Positions 1 through 9,355 of a stretch of 64,000 nt of DNA are shown in pieces. A model generated the notes under the pieces. That model was not told the DNA's origin. It saw only the letters and a list, made by a program, of their open reading frames with translations, and did not search any database. The DNA is from DASUNQ01 sp044866775 (GTDB taxonomy: Bacteria > Acidobacteriota > Thermoanaerobaculia > Multivoradales > UBA5704). How positions within the stretch are numbered: the first letter of the stretch is position 1; each line of letters opens with the position of its first letter. The position numbers were made by a program, and so were the translations under genes. The stretch spans positions 1 through 64,000 of the forward strand of contig JBIOUG010000145.1 of assembly GCA_044866775.1 (NCBI GenBank). Direction: 5' to 3'.

Positions 1-1063
1 GGACGGCCGCCTGGCGCAGCGGCGTGAAGGCCGCGACCGGGGCGCGGGGGCGGAGGTCGACGGCGTAGTCGAAGCCGGTGGCGATGACGGTCACCTTCAT
101 CGCGTCGTCGAGGGCGGCGTCGATCACCATGCCGGAGATGATGTTGGCGTCGGGGTCGACGGCCTCGGCGATGATGCGCGCCGCCTCGGCCACCTCGTAG
201 AGCGTCAGGTCGTGGCCGCCGGAGATGTTGAGCAGCACGCCGCGGGCGCCCTGGATCGAGGTCTCCTCGAGCAGCGGCGAGGAGATCGCGCGCTGCGCCG
301 CTTCGAGGGCGCGGTTCTCGCCCTTGGCGACGCCGGTGCCCATGAGCGCCATGCCCATGCCGGTCATGATGGTGCGCACGTCGGCGAAGTCGACGTTGAC
401 CTCGCCCGGGATGGTGATCAGGTCGCTGATCCCCTGCACCGCCTGGCGCAGTACGTCGTCGGCGATGCGGAAGGCCTCGGCGAGCGGCGTGCCGCGCTCG
501 ACGAAGGACAGCAGCCGCTCGTTGGGGATGGTGATCAGCGTATCGACCGCCCCGCGCAGCTCCTCGACGCCGCGCTCGGCGAGCTGCATGCGCCGCCGCC
601 CCTCGAAGCCGAAGGGCTTGGTCACCACCGCCACCGTCAAGGCGCCGATCTCCGAGGCCAGCGAGGCGATGATCGGCGCCGCGCCGGTGCCGGTGCCGCC
701 GCCGAGGCCGGCGGTCAGGAAGACCATGTCGGCGCCGTCGAGCATCTCGAGGATGCGCTCGGTGTCCTCGAGCGCCGCCTTCCTGCCGACCTCGGGATCG
801 GCGCCGGCGCCCAGGCCCTTGGTCAGGCCGGTGCCGATCTGCAGCTTCTGCGACGCCCGGCACTTGTGGAGCGCCTGCAGGTCGGTGTTGGCGGCGATGA
901 ACTCGATGCCGCGCAGGTGCGAGTCGATCATGCGGTTGACGGCGTTACCGCCGCCGCCGCCGACGCCGACCACCTTGATCTTGGCGGGGACCACCTCGTC
1001 CCGCGGATCGAGGGCCAGCGGCCGTCCCTCCTTCGTGGCCTGTTGGTCGTCGAACAGGATCAT
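1..1063 (-). CDS. ftsZ: Cell division GTPase FtsZ (C-terminus outside window)
   Basis: FtsZ is the tubulin-like GTPase that polymerises into the cytokinetic ring. The 354 visible residues start at ATG 1063, and the stop lies beyond the left edge. The tubulin signature GGGTGTGAA is present, as is a glycine-rich nucleotide loop VGVGGGGGNA near the N-terminus. The T7 loop NVDFADV, which completes the GTPase site of the next subunit, is also visible. An in-frame ATG at 1105 exists, but the purine-rich AGGAAAGGGG about 6 bases before 1063 favours the shorter start. It is the last gene of the dcw operon, 46 bp after ftsA. The C-terminal FtsA-binding tail cannot be seen. Confidence 0.97.
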   Translation of the reverse strand, partial: MILFDDQQATKEGRPLALDPRDEVVPAKIKVVGVGGGGGNAVNRMIDSHLRGIEFIAANTDLQALHKCRASQKLQIGTGLTKGLGAGADPEVGRKAALEDTERILEMLDGADMVFLTAGLGGGTGTGAAPIIASLASEIGALTVAVVTKPFGFEGRRRMQLAERGVEELRGAVDTLITIPNERLLSFVERGTPLAEAFRIADDVLRQAVQGISDLITIPGEVNVDFADVRTIMTGMGMALMGTGVAKGENRALEAAQRAISSPLLEETSIQGARGVLLNISGGHDLTLYEVAEAARIIAEAVDPDANIISGMVIDAALDDAMKVTVIATGFDYAVDLRPRAPVAAFTPLRQAAV

Positions 1064-1109
1064 GGCTTTCCCCTTTCCTTTGAGTCGTTCCTGAGGTTCG
1101 TCCATGGCG

Positions 1110-2348
1110 TTAGAGCAGGTCCGAGAACATGCCGCGGAGGCTGCCCACCATGCCGCGCACCGAGAAGCGGGGCGGCTTCTGCGCCTTGCCCTGGCTGTCC
1201 TCGGCGTGGAGGGCGTAGAGGAGGAGGCCCGACGCCGTCGACCAGGTCGGGCTGCTGATGACGTCGACCAGGCCGCCCAGGCCGCGCGGCAGGCCGTAGC
1301 GCACGCCGGCGTCGAAGATCTGCTCGGCCAGCTCGAGCAGGCCGTCGAGCTGCGCGCCGCCGCCGGTCAGGACGACGCCGCCGCGCAGGCTGTCCTCGCT
1401 CAACTGCTTGGCGAGATCGTCGCGCAGCATGGTGAACAGCTCCTCGGCGCGCGGCTGGAGGATCTCCGACAGCTCCTTGCGCGGCACGACGCGCGCCGTG
1501 CCGCCGGCCACCGTCGGCACCGACACGCCCTCGTCGCCGGTCACCATCTCGGTCAGGCAGCAGCCGTGCCTGACCTTGATCTTCTCGGCCTCGCCGAAGG
1601 GCGTGCGCAGCATCATCGAGAGGTCGTTGGTGAAGTGGCTGGCGCCGATCGGCGACACCGCGCTGTAGCGGATCTCGCCGTCGCCGAAGAGGGCGTACTC
1701 GGTGGTGCCGGCGCCGACGTCGATGAGCAGCGACCCGAGCTCGCGCTCGTCGGGGGTCAGCACGGCCTCGGCGGTGGCGAGCGGCTCGAAGACCATCTCC
1801 ACCACCTCGACGCCGGCGCGGTTGACGCAGGTCAGCATCGTCTTCGAGCGCGTGTTGTTGCCGGTCACGAGATGCACCATGACCTCGAGCCGGCTGCCCT
1901 GCATGCCGAGCGGGTCTTCGATCCCGCCCTGCTCGTCGACCAGGAACTCCTGCGGGATGGCGTGCAGGATCTCGCGGTCGGAGGGCAGGGCCGCCGACTG
2001 CGCCGCCTCGAGCACGCGCTGGATGTCCTGGCGCGTGATCTCGCGGTCCTTGCGCGCCACCGACACCATGCCGCGCGAGTTGACGCTCCGGATGTCGGGC
2101 CCCGCGACGCCGACGTAGGCGCGCGAGATCTCGACCCCCGCCATCACCTCGGCCTCCTCGCTCGCCTGCTTGAGCGCCTCGACCGTGGCCTCGACGTTGA
2201 CGATGTTGCCCTTGCGCGTGCCGCGGTTGGGAGCGAGGCCCTTGCCCACCACCTCGATCCCTCCCTTCTCGTCGCGGTGCCCGATGAGCACGCCGACCTT
2301 GGAGGAGCCGATGTCGATTCCGACGAAATACGGTTCGGGTTTAGGCAT
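1110..2348 (-). CDS. ftsA: Cell division protein FtsA
   Basis: Actin-fold ATPase that tethers FtsZ to the membrane. It has 412 residues, the usual family size. The N-terminus contains the phosphate-1 loop FVGIDIGSSKVGVLIG, and the middle has LIDVGAGTTEYALF (phosphate-2). LTGGGAQLDGL near residue 330 is the adenosine motif. The C-terminus ends in a short amphipathic stretch (VGSLRGMFSDLL) typical of the membrane-targeting helix. The start ATG 2348 overlaps the ftsQ stop by 8 bp, indicating coupled translation. The open frame continues upstream through ftsQ, but that extension is out of frame with ftsQ and is spurious. Confidence 0.97.
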   Translation of the reverse strand: MPKPEPYFVGIDIGSSKVGVLIGHRDEKGGIEVVGKGLAPNRGTRKGNIVNVEATVEALKQASEEAEVMAGVEISRAYVGVAGPDIRSVNSRGMVSVARKDREITRQDIQRVLEAAQSAALPSDREILHAIPQEFLVDEQGGIEDPLGMQGSRLEVMVHLVTGNNTRSKTMLTCVNRAGVEVVEMVFEPLATAEAVLTPDERELGSLLIDVGAGTTEYALFGDGEIRYSAVSPIGASHFTNDLSMMLRTPFGEAEKIKVRHGCCLTEMVTGDEGVSVPTVAGGTARVVPRKELSEILQPRAEELFTMLRDDLAKQLSEDSLRGGVVLTGGGAQLDGLLELAEQIFDAGVRYGLPRGLGGLVDVISSPTWSTASGLLLYALHAEDSQGKAQKPPRFSVRGMVGSLRGMFSDLL

Positions 2349-3249
2349 TCGACGGTTCCTCACGGCTGAAAGTGGGTGGCGGAGCGACCGCCGGAGCGGG
2401 CGCGGATTGCGTGTTTGGTGTGGTGGCCGGCTGGATGACGATGCGCCGCGCGAAGCGCAGGTCGACCGCCGCGACCGCCGCGTAGCGGCGCTCGAGGTCG
2501 GGGAGGAGCGCCTCCAGCCGGCGCACCTTCGGCAGCACGTCGCCGCTGCGCACCAGGAGCGCGAAGGGGAGGGCGTCGGTCTGCAGGCGGAAGTCGCGGT
2601 CGCCCAGCACCTCGACGTGGGAGAGGTTCCCGGCCCAGGTGGGGTTCGCCCGCCCGAGGTCGGCGGCGAGCGCCAGCGCGCGCTGGAGCCCGTCGGGGGC
2701 GCGCTCGGGGGCTGCGATGACCAGCAGGCCCTTCGCCTCGCCCGCTGCCCGCCCGCCCGGTCCGACCGGCGCGATCGGGCGCCCGCGCTCGTCGGCGAAG
2801 AAGAGCTCGCCGCCGCGGACGAGGAGCGCCACCGGCCGGCGCTCGACGACGGCGACGCGCAGCCGCGCGGGCAGCTCCTTGCGCAGCTCGACCTCGGCCA
2901 CCCAGGGGTGGCGCGCCACCCGCGCCGCGGCGGCGGCGAGCGGGAGCTGCACCAGGTTGACGCCGCGGAGTGGCGCCAGCGCGTCCTCGATCCACGCCGC
3001 CGGCACCCGCGCGCCGCCCTCCGCCGCCACCTCGCGCAGCGCGAACTGCGGCGCCGAGAGGACCCAGGCGGAGATCGCGAGCGGCAGGCCGAGGAGGGCG
3101 AGCGGCGGCGAGAGCGGGCCCATGACACGCAGCAGCAGGCTCTTGCGGCGGCGCCGCGGCGCGACCGCCCGGCGGCGGAAGACGGCGAGGCGGCTGCCGC
3201 CGCCGGCGGCGGGGGTCGAGGCGCTGCCGCGGAGGAGAGGCGCGCTCAT
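2341..3249 (-). CDS. ftsQ: Cell division protein FtsQ
   Basis: Bitopic divisome protein that links early and late division proteins. It has 302 residues. An Arg-rich cytoplasmic N-terminus is followed by one transmembrane helix at about residues 43-65. A POTRA-like region comes next (FALREVAAEGG through VAEVELRKELPARLRVAVVERRP), including the characteristic 'P..LRV.V.ERRPVA' strand. The protein is weakly conserved as usual, so the call rests on the POTRA motif, the topology and the position between murC and ftsA. It overlaps murC by 4 bp (ATGA). murB and ddl, often found beside murC, are absent here. Confidence 0.9.
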   Translation of the reverse strand: MSAPLLRGSASTPAAGGGSRLAVFRRRAVAPRRRRKSLLLRVMGPLSPPLALLGLPLAISAWVLSAPQFALREVAAEGGARVPAAWIEDALAPLRGVNLVQLPLAAAAARVARHPWVAEVELRKELPARLRVAVVERRPVALLVRGGELFFADERGRPIAPVGPGGRAAGEAKGLLVIAAPERAPDGLQRALALAADLGRANPTWAGNLSHVEVLGDRDFRLQTDALPFALLVRSGDVLPKVRRLEALLPDLERRYAAVAAVDLRFARRIVIQPATTPNTQSAPAPAVAPPPTFSREEPSNA

Positions 3250-4694
3250 CGCTTCGGCCTCTTGGCCGCGCGCAGGCGCCGCGTCCGCTCGGTCGCGGCG
3301 GCCGGCGCGGTCCCGGCGAGCTGCTGCGCCAGCTTGTAGATGTCGCCGGCACCGAGCGTCATCACCACGTCGCCCGGCGTCACCTCCTCGGCCAGCACCT
3401 GCGGCGCCTGCCGCCAGTCGGCGCAGTAGAGGACGCCGCGGTGGCCGCTGCGCTCGGCGGCCTGCGCCACGAGCTCGCCGGTGACGCCGGGCAGCGGCGC
3501 CTCGCGCGAGGGGTAGACGTCGGTCACCACGGCGCGGTCGGCGGCGAGCAGCGCGCGGCCGAAGGCGTCGGCCTGGTCGCGGGTGCGGGTGAAGAGGTGG
3601 GGCTGGAAGACGACGTGGAGGCGCGCCCGCGGGAAGCTCTGCCGCGCCGCCTCGAGGGTCGCCGCCACCTCGGTCGGATGGTGAGCGTAGTCGTCGACCA
3701 CCGTGGCGCCGCGCCAGCTCCCGAGCTGCTCGAAGCGCCGATGGACGCCTTCGAATTTGGCGAGGCCTTCGGCGATCGCCGCGAACGGCAGCCGCAGCGA
3801 CAGCCCCACGCCGATGGCCGCCAGGGCGTTCAGGACGTTGTGCCGCCCGGGGATCGGCAGGTCGATCGTGCCAAGGCGCCCGCGCTGGAGGCTGCGCACG
3901 GCGAAGCGGGTGCCGCTCGGGGACGGCTCGAGCTCGACCGCCGACAGATCGGCCTGCGGCGAGAAGCCGTAGGTGACGATCCGCCGCTCGGCCAAGCGCG
4001 GCAGGATGAGCTGCACGTTCGGGTCGTCGAGGCAGACCACGACGCGGCCGAAGAACGGCACGCGGCTCGCGAACTGCACGAAGGCGTCGCGGATCTCGTC
4101 GAGGTCGCGATAGGTGTCGAGGTGATCGGCGTCGATCGTGGTCACGATCGCGATGACCGGCGTCAGGCGCAGGAAGCTGCGGTCGAACTCGTCGGCCTCG
4201 GCGACCAGGTACTGGCTGTGCCCGAGGCGGGCGCCGGTCCCCTGCAAGCGCAGGCGGCCGCCGACGATGACCGTCGGGTCGAGCGCGGCGTCGGTGAGCA
4301 TCGTGCCGAGGAGCGAGGTGGTGGTGGTCTTGCCGTGCGTGCCGGCGACCGCGATGCCGTACTTCAGGCGCATCAGCTCGCTCAGCATCTCGGCGCGCCG
4401 CGCCACCGTGATGCCGCGCCGCCGCGCCTCGCGCACCTCGGCGTTGTCCTCGGCGACGGCCGAGGAGATGACGACCAGCTCGATGCCCTCGAGGTGCTCG
4501 GGCGAGTGCCCGACCTCGATCCGCGCCCCCAGCTCGGCGAGCCGCTCGGTCGCCTCGCTCGCCTGGAGGTCGCAGCCCGAGACCTCGAGCCCGTACTCCT
4601 CCTCGAGCAGGATCTCGGCGATGCCGCTCATGCCGGCACCGCCGATGCCGACGAAGTGGATCGTCGAGAGGTCGGCGAAAGGCGAGAAGCTCAT
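3246..4694 (-). CDS. murC: UDP-N-acetylmuramate--L-alanine ligase MurC
   Basis: Cytoplasmic ATP-dependent ligase that adds L-Ala to UDP-MurNAc, the first peptide step of peptidoglycan precursor synthesis. It has 482 residues. The Rossmann-like motif HFVGIGGAGMSGIAE is at 13-27 and the ATP-binding motif GTHGKTTT at 118-125. DEFDRSF and the DDYAHHPTEV motif lie downstream, and HLFTRTRD near the C-terminus is typical of MurC. Start ATG 4694 overlaps the murG stop in ATGA. The open frame extends upstream only as a shadow of murG. Confidence 0.97.
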   Translation of the reverse strand: MSFSPFADLSTIHFVGIGGAGMSGIAEILLEEEYGLEVSGCDLQASEATERLAELGARIEVGHSPEHLEGIELVVISSAVAEDNAEVREARRRGITVARRAEMLSELMRLKYGIAVAGTHGKTTTTSLLGTMLTDAALDPTVIVGGRLRLQGTGARLGHSQYLVAEADEFDRSFLRLTPVIAIVTTIDADHLDTYRDLDEIRDAFVQFASRVPFFGRVVVCLDDPNVQLILPRLAERRIVTYGFSPQADLSAVELEPSPSGTRFAVRSLQRGRLGTIDLPIPGRHNVLNALAAIGVGLSLRLPFAAIAEGLAKFEGVHRRFEQLGSWRGATVVDDYAHHPTEVAATLEAARQSFPRARLHVVFQPHLFTRTRDQADAFGRALLAADRAVVTDVYPSREAPLPGVTGELVAQAAERSGHRGVLYCADWRQAPQVLAEEVTPGDVVMTLGAGDIYKLAQQLAGTAPAAATERTRRLRAAKRPKR

Positions 4695-5806
4695 AAGGCC
4701 AGCTCCTCGAGACGGTCGGCGATGGCGGCGGCGGCGCCGGGGCGGGCGAGGGCGCGGGCGGCGCGGCCCATCGCAGAAAGAGAAGACGGCTGGGTGAGGA
4801 GGGCGGTCAGCTCCGCCGCCAGCCGCTCGGACGTCACCTCCGACGAGCCGACGACCACCGCGGCGCCGGCGTCGGCGAGCAGACGCGCGTTCTCGCCCTG
4901 GTGGCCCTGCGCGATGCCGAGGGGCGCAAGCAGCGAGGCCCGGCCGGCGGCGCAGATCTCGGCGGTGGCGATGGCGCCGGCGCGCGAAAGGATCAAGTGG
5001 GAAGAAGCCATGGCGCCCGCCACGTCGTCGAGGAAGGGCACCACCTCGACGCGCCGCGCCGGCCCCCCCGCCGCCGCGTACGCCGCCCGCGCCTCCTCGA
5101 CGTTCAGCGCTCCGGCCTGGTGCAGCACCGTCAGCTCCGGCACCTCGCGCAGGACGGCCGCGATCGCCGCCGGCAGCGCCGCGTTGAGCTGCCGCGCTCC
5201 CTGGCTGCCGCCCAGCACCAGGAGGCGGGGCGGCCCGGCGGGCGGCTCGGCAGGGACGGCGAAGAACGCCTCGCGCACCGGCACGCCGGTCACCCAGACC
5301 GGGCACTTCAGGTCGCCGGCGGCTGAGTTGTAGCCGACCACCGCGCCCGTCGCGACACACGACAGCCAGCGGTTGGCGACGCCGGCGCGGGCGTTCGGCT
5401 CGAGCAGCAGCACCGGCCGGCGGGCGAGCCAGGCGCCGAGCACCGCCGGCCCCGAGACATAGCCGCCGGTCCCCAGCACGACGCCGGCGCCGAGGTCGCG
5501 CACCAGCCGCCGCGCCGCGAGCGCCGAGCGGCCGAGAGTGGCGAGCGAGCGGACCTTCTCCACCGGCCCCTTGCCCACCAGCGGCCGCGCCGGCAGGGCG
5601 TGGAACGGGATCCCGCGCGCCGGCACCAGCCGCGCCTCGAGCCCGCTCGCGGAGCCGGCGAAGCTCACGCCCCACCCCCGGCGCACCAGCTCCTCCGCCA
5701 CCGCGAGGGCCGGGAAGACGTGGCCGCCGGTGCCGCCACCGGCGAGCAGCGTGTGGCGACGCGGGCGCGGGCCCCGCCCCGGGTCACTTGGGCCATGGCG
5801 CGCCAT
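4691..5806 (-). CDS. murG: Lipid II synthase glycosyltransferase MurG
   Basis: Membrane-associated GT28 enzyme that transfers GlcNAc from UDP-GlcNAc to lipid I, making lipid II at the cytoplasmic face. It has 371 residues. The N-terminal glycine loop GGGTGGHVFPALAVAEEL is near residue 23. The second domain carries LVLGGSQGARQLN and the donor-binding region SRAGAIATAEICAAGRASLL...QGHQGENAR. The open frame begins at ATG 5806 with a proline- and arginine-rich leader of about 18 residues, so the true start may be slightly further in. It lies 4 bp after ftsW and overlaps murC by 4 bp. Confidence 0.96.
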   Translation of the reverse strand: MARHGPSDPGRGPRPRRHTLLAGGGTGGHVFPALAVAEELVRRGWGVSFAGSASGLEARLVPARGIPFHALPARPLVGKGPVEKVRSLATLGRSALAARRLVRDLGAGVVLGTGGYVSGPAVLGAWLARRPVLLLEPNARAGVANRWLSCVATGAVVGYNSAAGDLKCPVWVTGVPVREAFFAVPAEPPAGPPRLLVLGGSQGARQLNAALPAAIAAVLREVPELTVLHQAGALNVEEARAAYAAAGGPARRVEVVPFLDDVAGAMASSHLILSRAGAIATAEICAAGRASLLAPLGIAQGHQGENARLLADAGAAVVVGSSEVTSERLAAELTALLTQPSSLSAMGRAARALARPGAAAAIADRLEELAL

Positions 5807-5810
5807 CCCC

Positions 5811-6896
5811 TCATCCGTGCTGCGACAGGTTGAGGAGCACGCCGCACGCGGCCATGCTGACCACGAGCGACGAGCCGCCGTAGGAGATGAAGGGGAGCGG
5901 GATGCCCTTGGTCGGCAGCAGAGCGATCGCGACGCTGATGTTGATCAGCGCCTGCAGCACCAGGATGCCGGTGAACCCGAACCCCAGGTAGCGGCCGAAG
6001 GCGTCGGGCGCGCGCCAGGCGGCGCGGGCGCCGCGCCAGGCGAGGAGGCCGAAGAGCGCCACCAGCGCCAGCGCGCCGATCATCCCCAGCTCTTCGGCGA
6101 CGATGGCGTAGACGAAGTCCGAGTGCGGGTGCGGCAGGAAGTAGAGCTTCTGATGGCTCGCCCCCGGCCCGAGGCCGAAGACGCCGCCCGAGCCGACCGC
6201 GATCAGCGACTGCAGGGCCTGGAAGCCGCTGCCGTAGGGGTCGGCCTCGGGGTCGAGGAAGGCGAAGAGGCGCTGCCGCCGGTACGGGGCCGCCACGACC
6301 GCCAGGTAGAGGACGGGAACGGCGGCCGCGACGCCGGCCGCGACGTAGCGCCACGAGAGGCCGGCCAGGAAGACGAGGAGGAAGGCGGTGGTGGCGAGGA
6401 GCACCGCCGTCCCGAGATCGGGCTCGAGGAGGATCAGCACCGCGGTCAGGCCGGTGAAGAAGCCGACCGGCAGCAGGAACTCGAGGTGGTTGATCCGCTC
6501 GGGCTTGCGCTCGATCTGCCAGGCGAGGAACGGCACGAAGGCGAGCTTCGCCAGCTCGGACGGCTGGAGCGAGAGGCCGGCGAGATGGAACCAGCGCCGC
6601 GTGCCGTTGAGCTCGGGCTGGAAGAGGACGGCGACGAGGAGCGCCAGCATCCCGGCAAGCAGGCCGTAGACCACCCACGGCCGGCGCAGGCGCCGGTAGT
6701 CGACGTGCATCACCAGGCCCATCGCCACGAGGCCCAGGGCGGCGGCGATCCCCTGCTTGACCAGGAAGGGGTTGAGCGTCACGTCCTTGTCGCGGGCCAC
6801 GGCGGCGCTCGCCGAGTAGACCATCACCAACCCGAAGATCACGAGCAGCACGACGGTCGTGAAGAGGACCTTGTCAAAGGCCAGCTTCTTGGCCAT
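5811..6896 (-). CDS. ftsW: Lipid II polymerase / SEDS protein FtsW
   Basis: Polytopic SEDS-family peptidoglycan glycosyltransferase acting with the division PBP. It has 361 residues with about ten hydrophobic segments. Family signatures are visible: VMVYSASA after the first helix, RRWFHLAGLSLQPSELAKLA in the middle, GLGPGASHQKLYFLPHPHSD, and the C-terminal GIPLPFISYGGSSL. Start ATG 6896 was chosen because GGAGGG lies about 6 bases upstream; the longer frame is a murD shadow. It overlaps the end of murD by 23 bp. Confidence 0.95.
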   Translation of the reverse strand: MAKKLAFDKVLFTTVVLLVIFGLVMVYSASAAVARDKDVTLNPFLVKQGIAAALGLVAMGLVMHVDYRRLRRPWVVYGLLAGMLALLVAVLFQPELNGTRRWFHLAGLSLQPSELAKLAFVPFLAWQIERKPERINHLEFLLPVGFFTGLTAVLILLEPDLGTAVLLATTAFLLVFLAGLSWRYVAAGVAAAVPVLYLAVVAAPYRRQRLFAFLDPEADPYGSGFQALQSLIAVGSGGVFGLGPGASHQKLYFLPHPHSDFVYAIVAEELGMIGALALVALFGLLAWRGARAAWRAPDAFGRYLGFGFTGILVLQALINISVAIALLPTKGIPLPFISYGGSSLVVSMAACGVLLNLSQHG

Positions 6897-8280
6897 GACG
6901 GCCCTCCTCTCCCGCCGGCGCCACGACCGCGCGCACCAGCTCCTGGAACACCTGGCCGCGGTGGACGAAGTTGCGGAACTGATCGAAGCTGGCGCAAGCC
7001 GGCGACAGCACCACCGCCTCGCCGGCGCGCGCCTGGGCGGCGGCGGAGCGCACGGCGCGGTCGAGGGTCTCGGCGCGCTCGGCGGGCGCGGCATCTCCCA
7101 GGGCGCGCGCGAAGTCGCCCGCGGCCTCGCCGATCAGGTAGACGCGCCGCGCCTTGCGGCCGACGATCGGCGCCAGCGCGGCGAGGTCGGCCCCCTTGTT
7201 GCGGCCGCCCAGGATCAGGTGGACGCTGCCGTCCGGGAAGCCTTCGAGCGACTTGGCGGTGGCGGCCGGGTTGGTGCCCTTCGAGTCGTCGTACCAGGCG
7301 ACGCCGCCGCGCTCGCCGACGCGCTGCAGGCGGTGCGGCAGCCCCGCGAAGCCGGTGAGCCCGCGCCGCAGCGCCTCGGGATCGGCGCCGGCGGCGCGCG
7401 CCAGGAGGGCCGCCGCCATCGCGTTCTCCAGGTTCTGGACGCCGGCGAGCGGCACGTCGCCGGCGCGGAAGAGCTCGGCGGGGGCGGCGCCGGGGGCGGT
7501 CTCGACGACGCGGTCGCCGTCCAGCCAGCAGCCGTCCTCGACCCGCTCCTGGCGCGAGAAGAGGCGCCGCCGCGCGGCGGTCGCGACCTCGAGCGTCGCC
7601 GGATCGTCGGCGTTCAAGACCGCCACGCCGTCGCCCGTCTGGGTCGCGAAGAGCCGCTTCTTGGCCGCGGCGTAGGCCTCCATGCTGCCGTAGCGGTCGA
7701 GGTGGTCCTCGGAGAGGTTGAGCAGCGCCGCGGCGTGGGCGCGGAAGGTGACGATGCCCTCGATCTGGAAGCTCGACAGCTCGACGACGAAGACCCGGCC
7801 CGGCGGGCCCTCCACGACGCCGGCGAGCGGCTCGCCGATGTTGCCGCAGACCTCGACCTGCAACCCCGCCGCGCGCAGCATCGCGCCGGTCAAGGCGGTC
7901 GTGGTGCTCTTGCCGTTGCTGCCGGTGATCGCGACCACCGTGCCGTCGAGGAACGGGAAGGCGAGCTCGACCTCGGCGATGACCGGCAGGCCGCGGCGCC
8001 AGGCGGCGGCGAGGAGCGGGCGGTCCATCGGCACGCCGGGACTCACCACGACGCCGTCCACGTCGCCGGGCAGCTCGCGCGGCTCCACGCCGGCATGGAC
8101 CGTAAAGCGCGGGTCGGCCGCGAGGTCGGCCAGGTCGAGCGCCGCGGCCGGGCGCGCGTCGACGCCGACGACCTCGACGCCGTGCCGCAGCAGCAGGCGC
8201 GCCGCGGCCTGGCCTGAGAGCCCGAGGCCGTAGACCAGGGCCCGCCTCCACTCACCGCGCTCACCCCAAGGCACGTTCAT
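6874..8280 (-). CDS. murD: UDP-MurNAc-L-alanine--D-glutamate ligase MurD
   Basis: Adds D-Glu to UDP-MurNAc-L-Ala in the cytoplasm. It has 468 residues. An N-terminal Rossmann-type nucleotide motif VYGLGLSGQAAARLL is near residue 16, the ATP loop GSNGKSTT is at 120-127, and NLSEDHLDRYGSMEAYAAAK follows. The C-terminal domain carries YDDSKGTNPAAT and LILGGRNKGADL, both diagnostic of MurD. Start ATG 8280 overlaps the mraY stop by 4 bp (ATGA). Confidence 0.97.
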   Translation of the reverse strand: MNVPWGERGEWRRALVYGLGLSGQAAARLLLRHGVEVVGVDARPAAALDLADLAADPRFTVHAGVEPRELPGDVDGVVVSPGVPMDRPLLAAAWRRGLPVIAEVELAFPFLDGTVVAITGSNGKSTTTALTGAMLRAAGLQVEVCGNIGEPLAGVVEGPPGRVFVVELSSFQIEGIVTFRAHAAALLNLSEDHLDRYGSMEAYAAAKKRLFATQTGDGVAVLNADDPATLEVATAARRRLFSRQERVEDGCWLDGDRVVETAPGAAPAELFRAGDVPLAGVQNLENAMAAALLARAAGADPEALRRGLTGFAGLPHRLQRVGERGGVAWYDDSKGTNPAATAKSLEGFPDGSVHLILGGRNKGADLAALAPIVGRKARRVYLIGEAAGDFARALGDAAPAERAETLDRAVRSAAAQARAGEAVVLSPACASFDQFRNFVHRGQVFQELVRAVVAPAGEEGRHGQEAGL

Positions 8281-9353
8281 CGCAGTTTCAGCGTCGAGAG
8301 GGAGAGCAGCGCGAAGAGGATCGAGAGGACCCAGAAGCGCACGATGACCTTGGGCTCCGCCCACCCCGAGAGCTCGAAGTGGTGGTGGAGCGGCGACATG
8401 CGGAACACCCGCCGGCCGGTGAGCTTGAAAGAGGCGACCTGGATGATCACCGACAGCGCCTCGAGCACGAAGACGCCGCCCACCAGGAGCAGCAGCAGCT
8501 CCTGCTTGGCGAGCACCGCCACCGCGCCGATGGCGCCGCCGATGGCGAGCGACCCGACGTCGCCCATGAACACCTCGGCCGGGTGGGCGTTGAACCAGAG
8601 GAAGCCCAGGCTCGCGCCGGCGAGCGCGCCGCAGAAGACCGTCACCTCCCCGACGCCCGGCACGTAGGTGATCTGCAGGTAGTTGGCGATGATCCGGTTG
8701 CCGGCGATGTAGGTGAAGGCGGCGTAGGTGGCGCTGGCGACGAGGGTCGCCCCGATCGCCAGGCCGTCGAGGCCGTCGGTCAGGTTGACGGCGTTCGAGG
8801 CGCCCACGAGGACGAGCACCACGAAGGGGACGTAGAGGACGCCGAGCGGCAGGATGAGCCGCTTGAAGAACGGGAAGTAGACGATCGGCTCGAAGCCGGG
8901 GAGCCAGAGCAGGAAGGCGCCGAGGCCGGCCGCGACCAGCACCTGCAAGAGGAACTTGGCCCGCGCGGTCAGGCCGAGGTTCTTCCGCCGCCGCAGCTTC
9001 AGGTAGTCGTCGGCGAAGCCGATGAGACCGAACGCCAGGGTGACCACGACCACCACCCAGATGTAGGGGTTGTCGAGCGTCGCCCAGAGCAGAGTCGGCA
9101 CCAGCACCGCGAAGAGGATGAGCAGGCCGCCCATGGTCGGCGTGCCGGCCTTCACCTGGTGCGCCTGCGGCCCGACCTCGCGGATGTTCTGCCCCACCGA
9201 GAGGCGGCGGAGCGTGCGGATGAACCACGGCCCCAGGAAGAGCGAGAGCAAGAGCGCGGTGACGATCGCTCCCGCCGCCCGGAAGGTGATGTAGCGGAAG
9301 ACGTTGAACAGCGGGATCTGCTCGTGGAGCGGGTAGAGGAGGTGGTAGAGCAC
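8277..9353 (-). CDS. mraY: Phospho-MurNAc-pentapeptide transferase MraY
   Basis: Integral membrane enzyme that makes lipid I by transferring phospho-MurNAc-pentapeptide to undecaprenyl phosphate. It has 358 residues and about ten hydrophobic segments. Family motifs are the N-terminal LYHLLYPL, GTPTMGGLL, the catalytic FADDYLK, the NLTDGLDGLA magnesium-binding loop, and the MSPLHHHFE histidine motif near the C-terminus. A GTG start at 9353 is inferred from alignment with the usual N-terminus, 2 bp after the murF stop; no ATG fits. The longer frame is a shadow of murF. Confidence 0.95.
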   Translation of the reverse strand: MLYHLLYPLHEQIPLFNVFRYITFRAAGAIVTALLLSLFLGPWFIRTLRRLSVGQNIREVGPQAHQVKAGTPTMGGLLILFAVLVPTLLWATLDNPYIWVVVVVTLAFGLIGFADDYLKLRRRKNLGLTARAKFLLQVLVAAGLGAFLLWLPGFEPIVYFPFFKRLILPLGVLYVPFVVLVLVGASNAVNLTDGLDGLAIGATLVASATYAAFTYIAGNRIIANYLQITYVPGVGEVTVFCGALAGASLGFLWFNAHPAEVFMGDVGSLAIGGAIGAVAVLAKQELLLLLVGGVFVLEALSVIIQVASFKLTGRRVFRMSPLHHHFELSGWAEPKVIVRFWVLSILFALLSLSTLKLR

Positions 9354-9355
9354 GG

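Noticed and set aside
212..2369. Long plus-strand open frames opposite ftsZ and ftsA
   Set aside because: They are rich in Arg, Ala, Gly and His with no known motif, typical shadows in very GC-rich DNA. The minus strand carries clear division genes.
2341..3128. N-terminal extension of ftsA (open frame to 3128)
   Set aside because: The extra residues are an arginine-rich shadow of ftsQ. FtsA has its usual start at 2348 with the conserved GIDIGSSK close behind.
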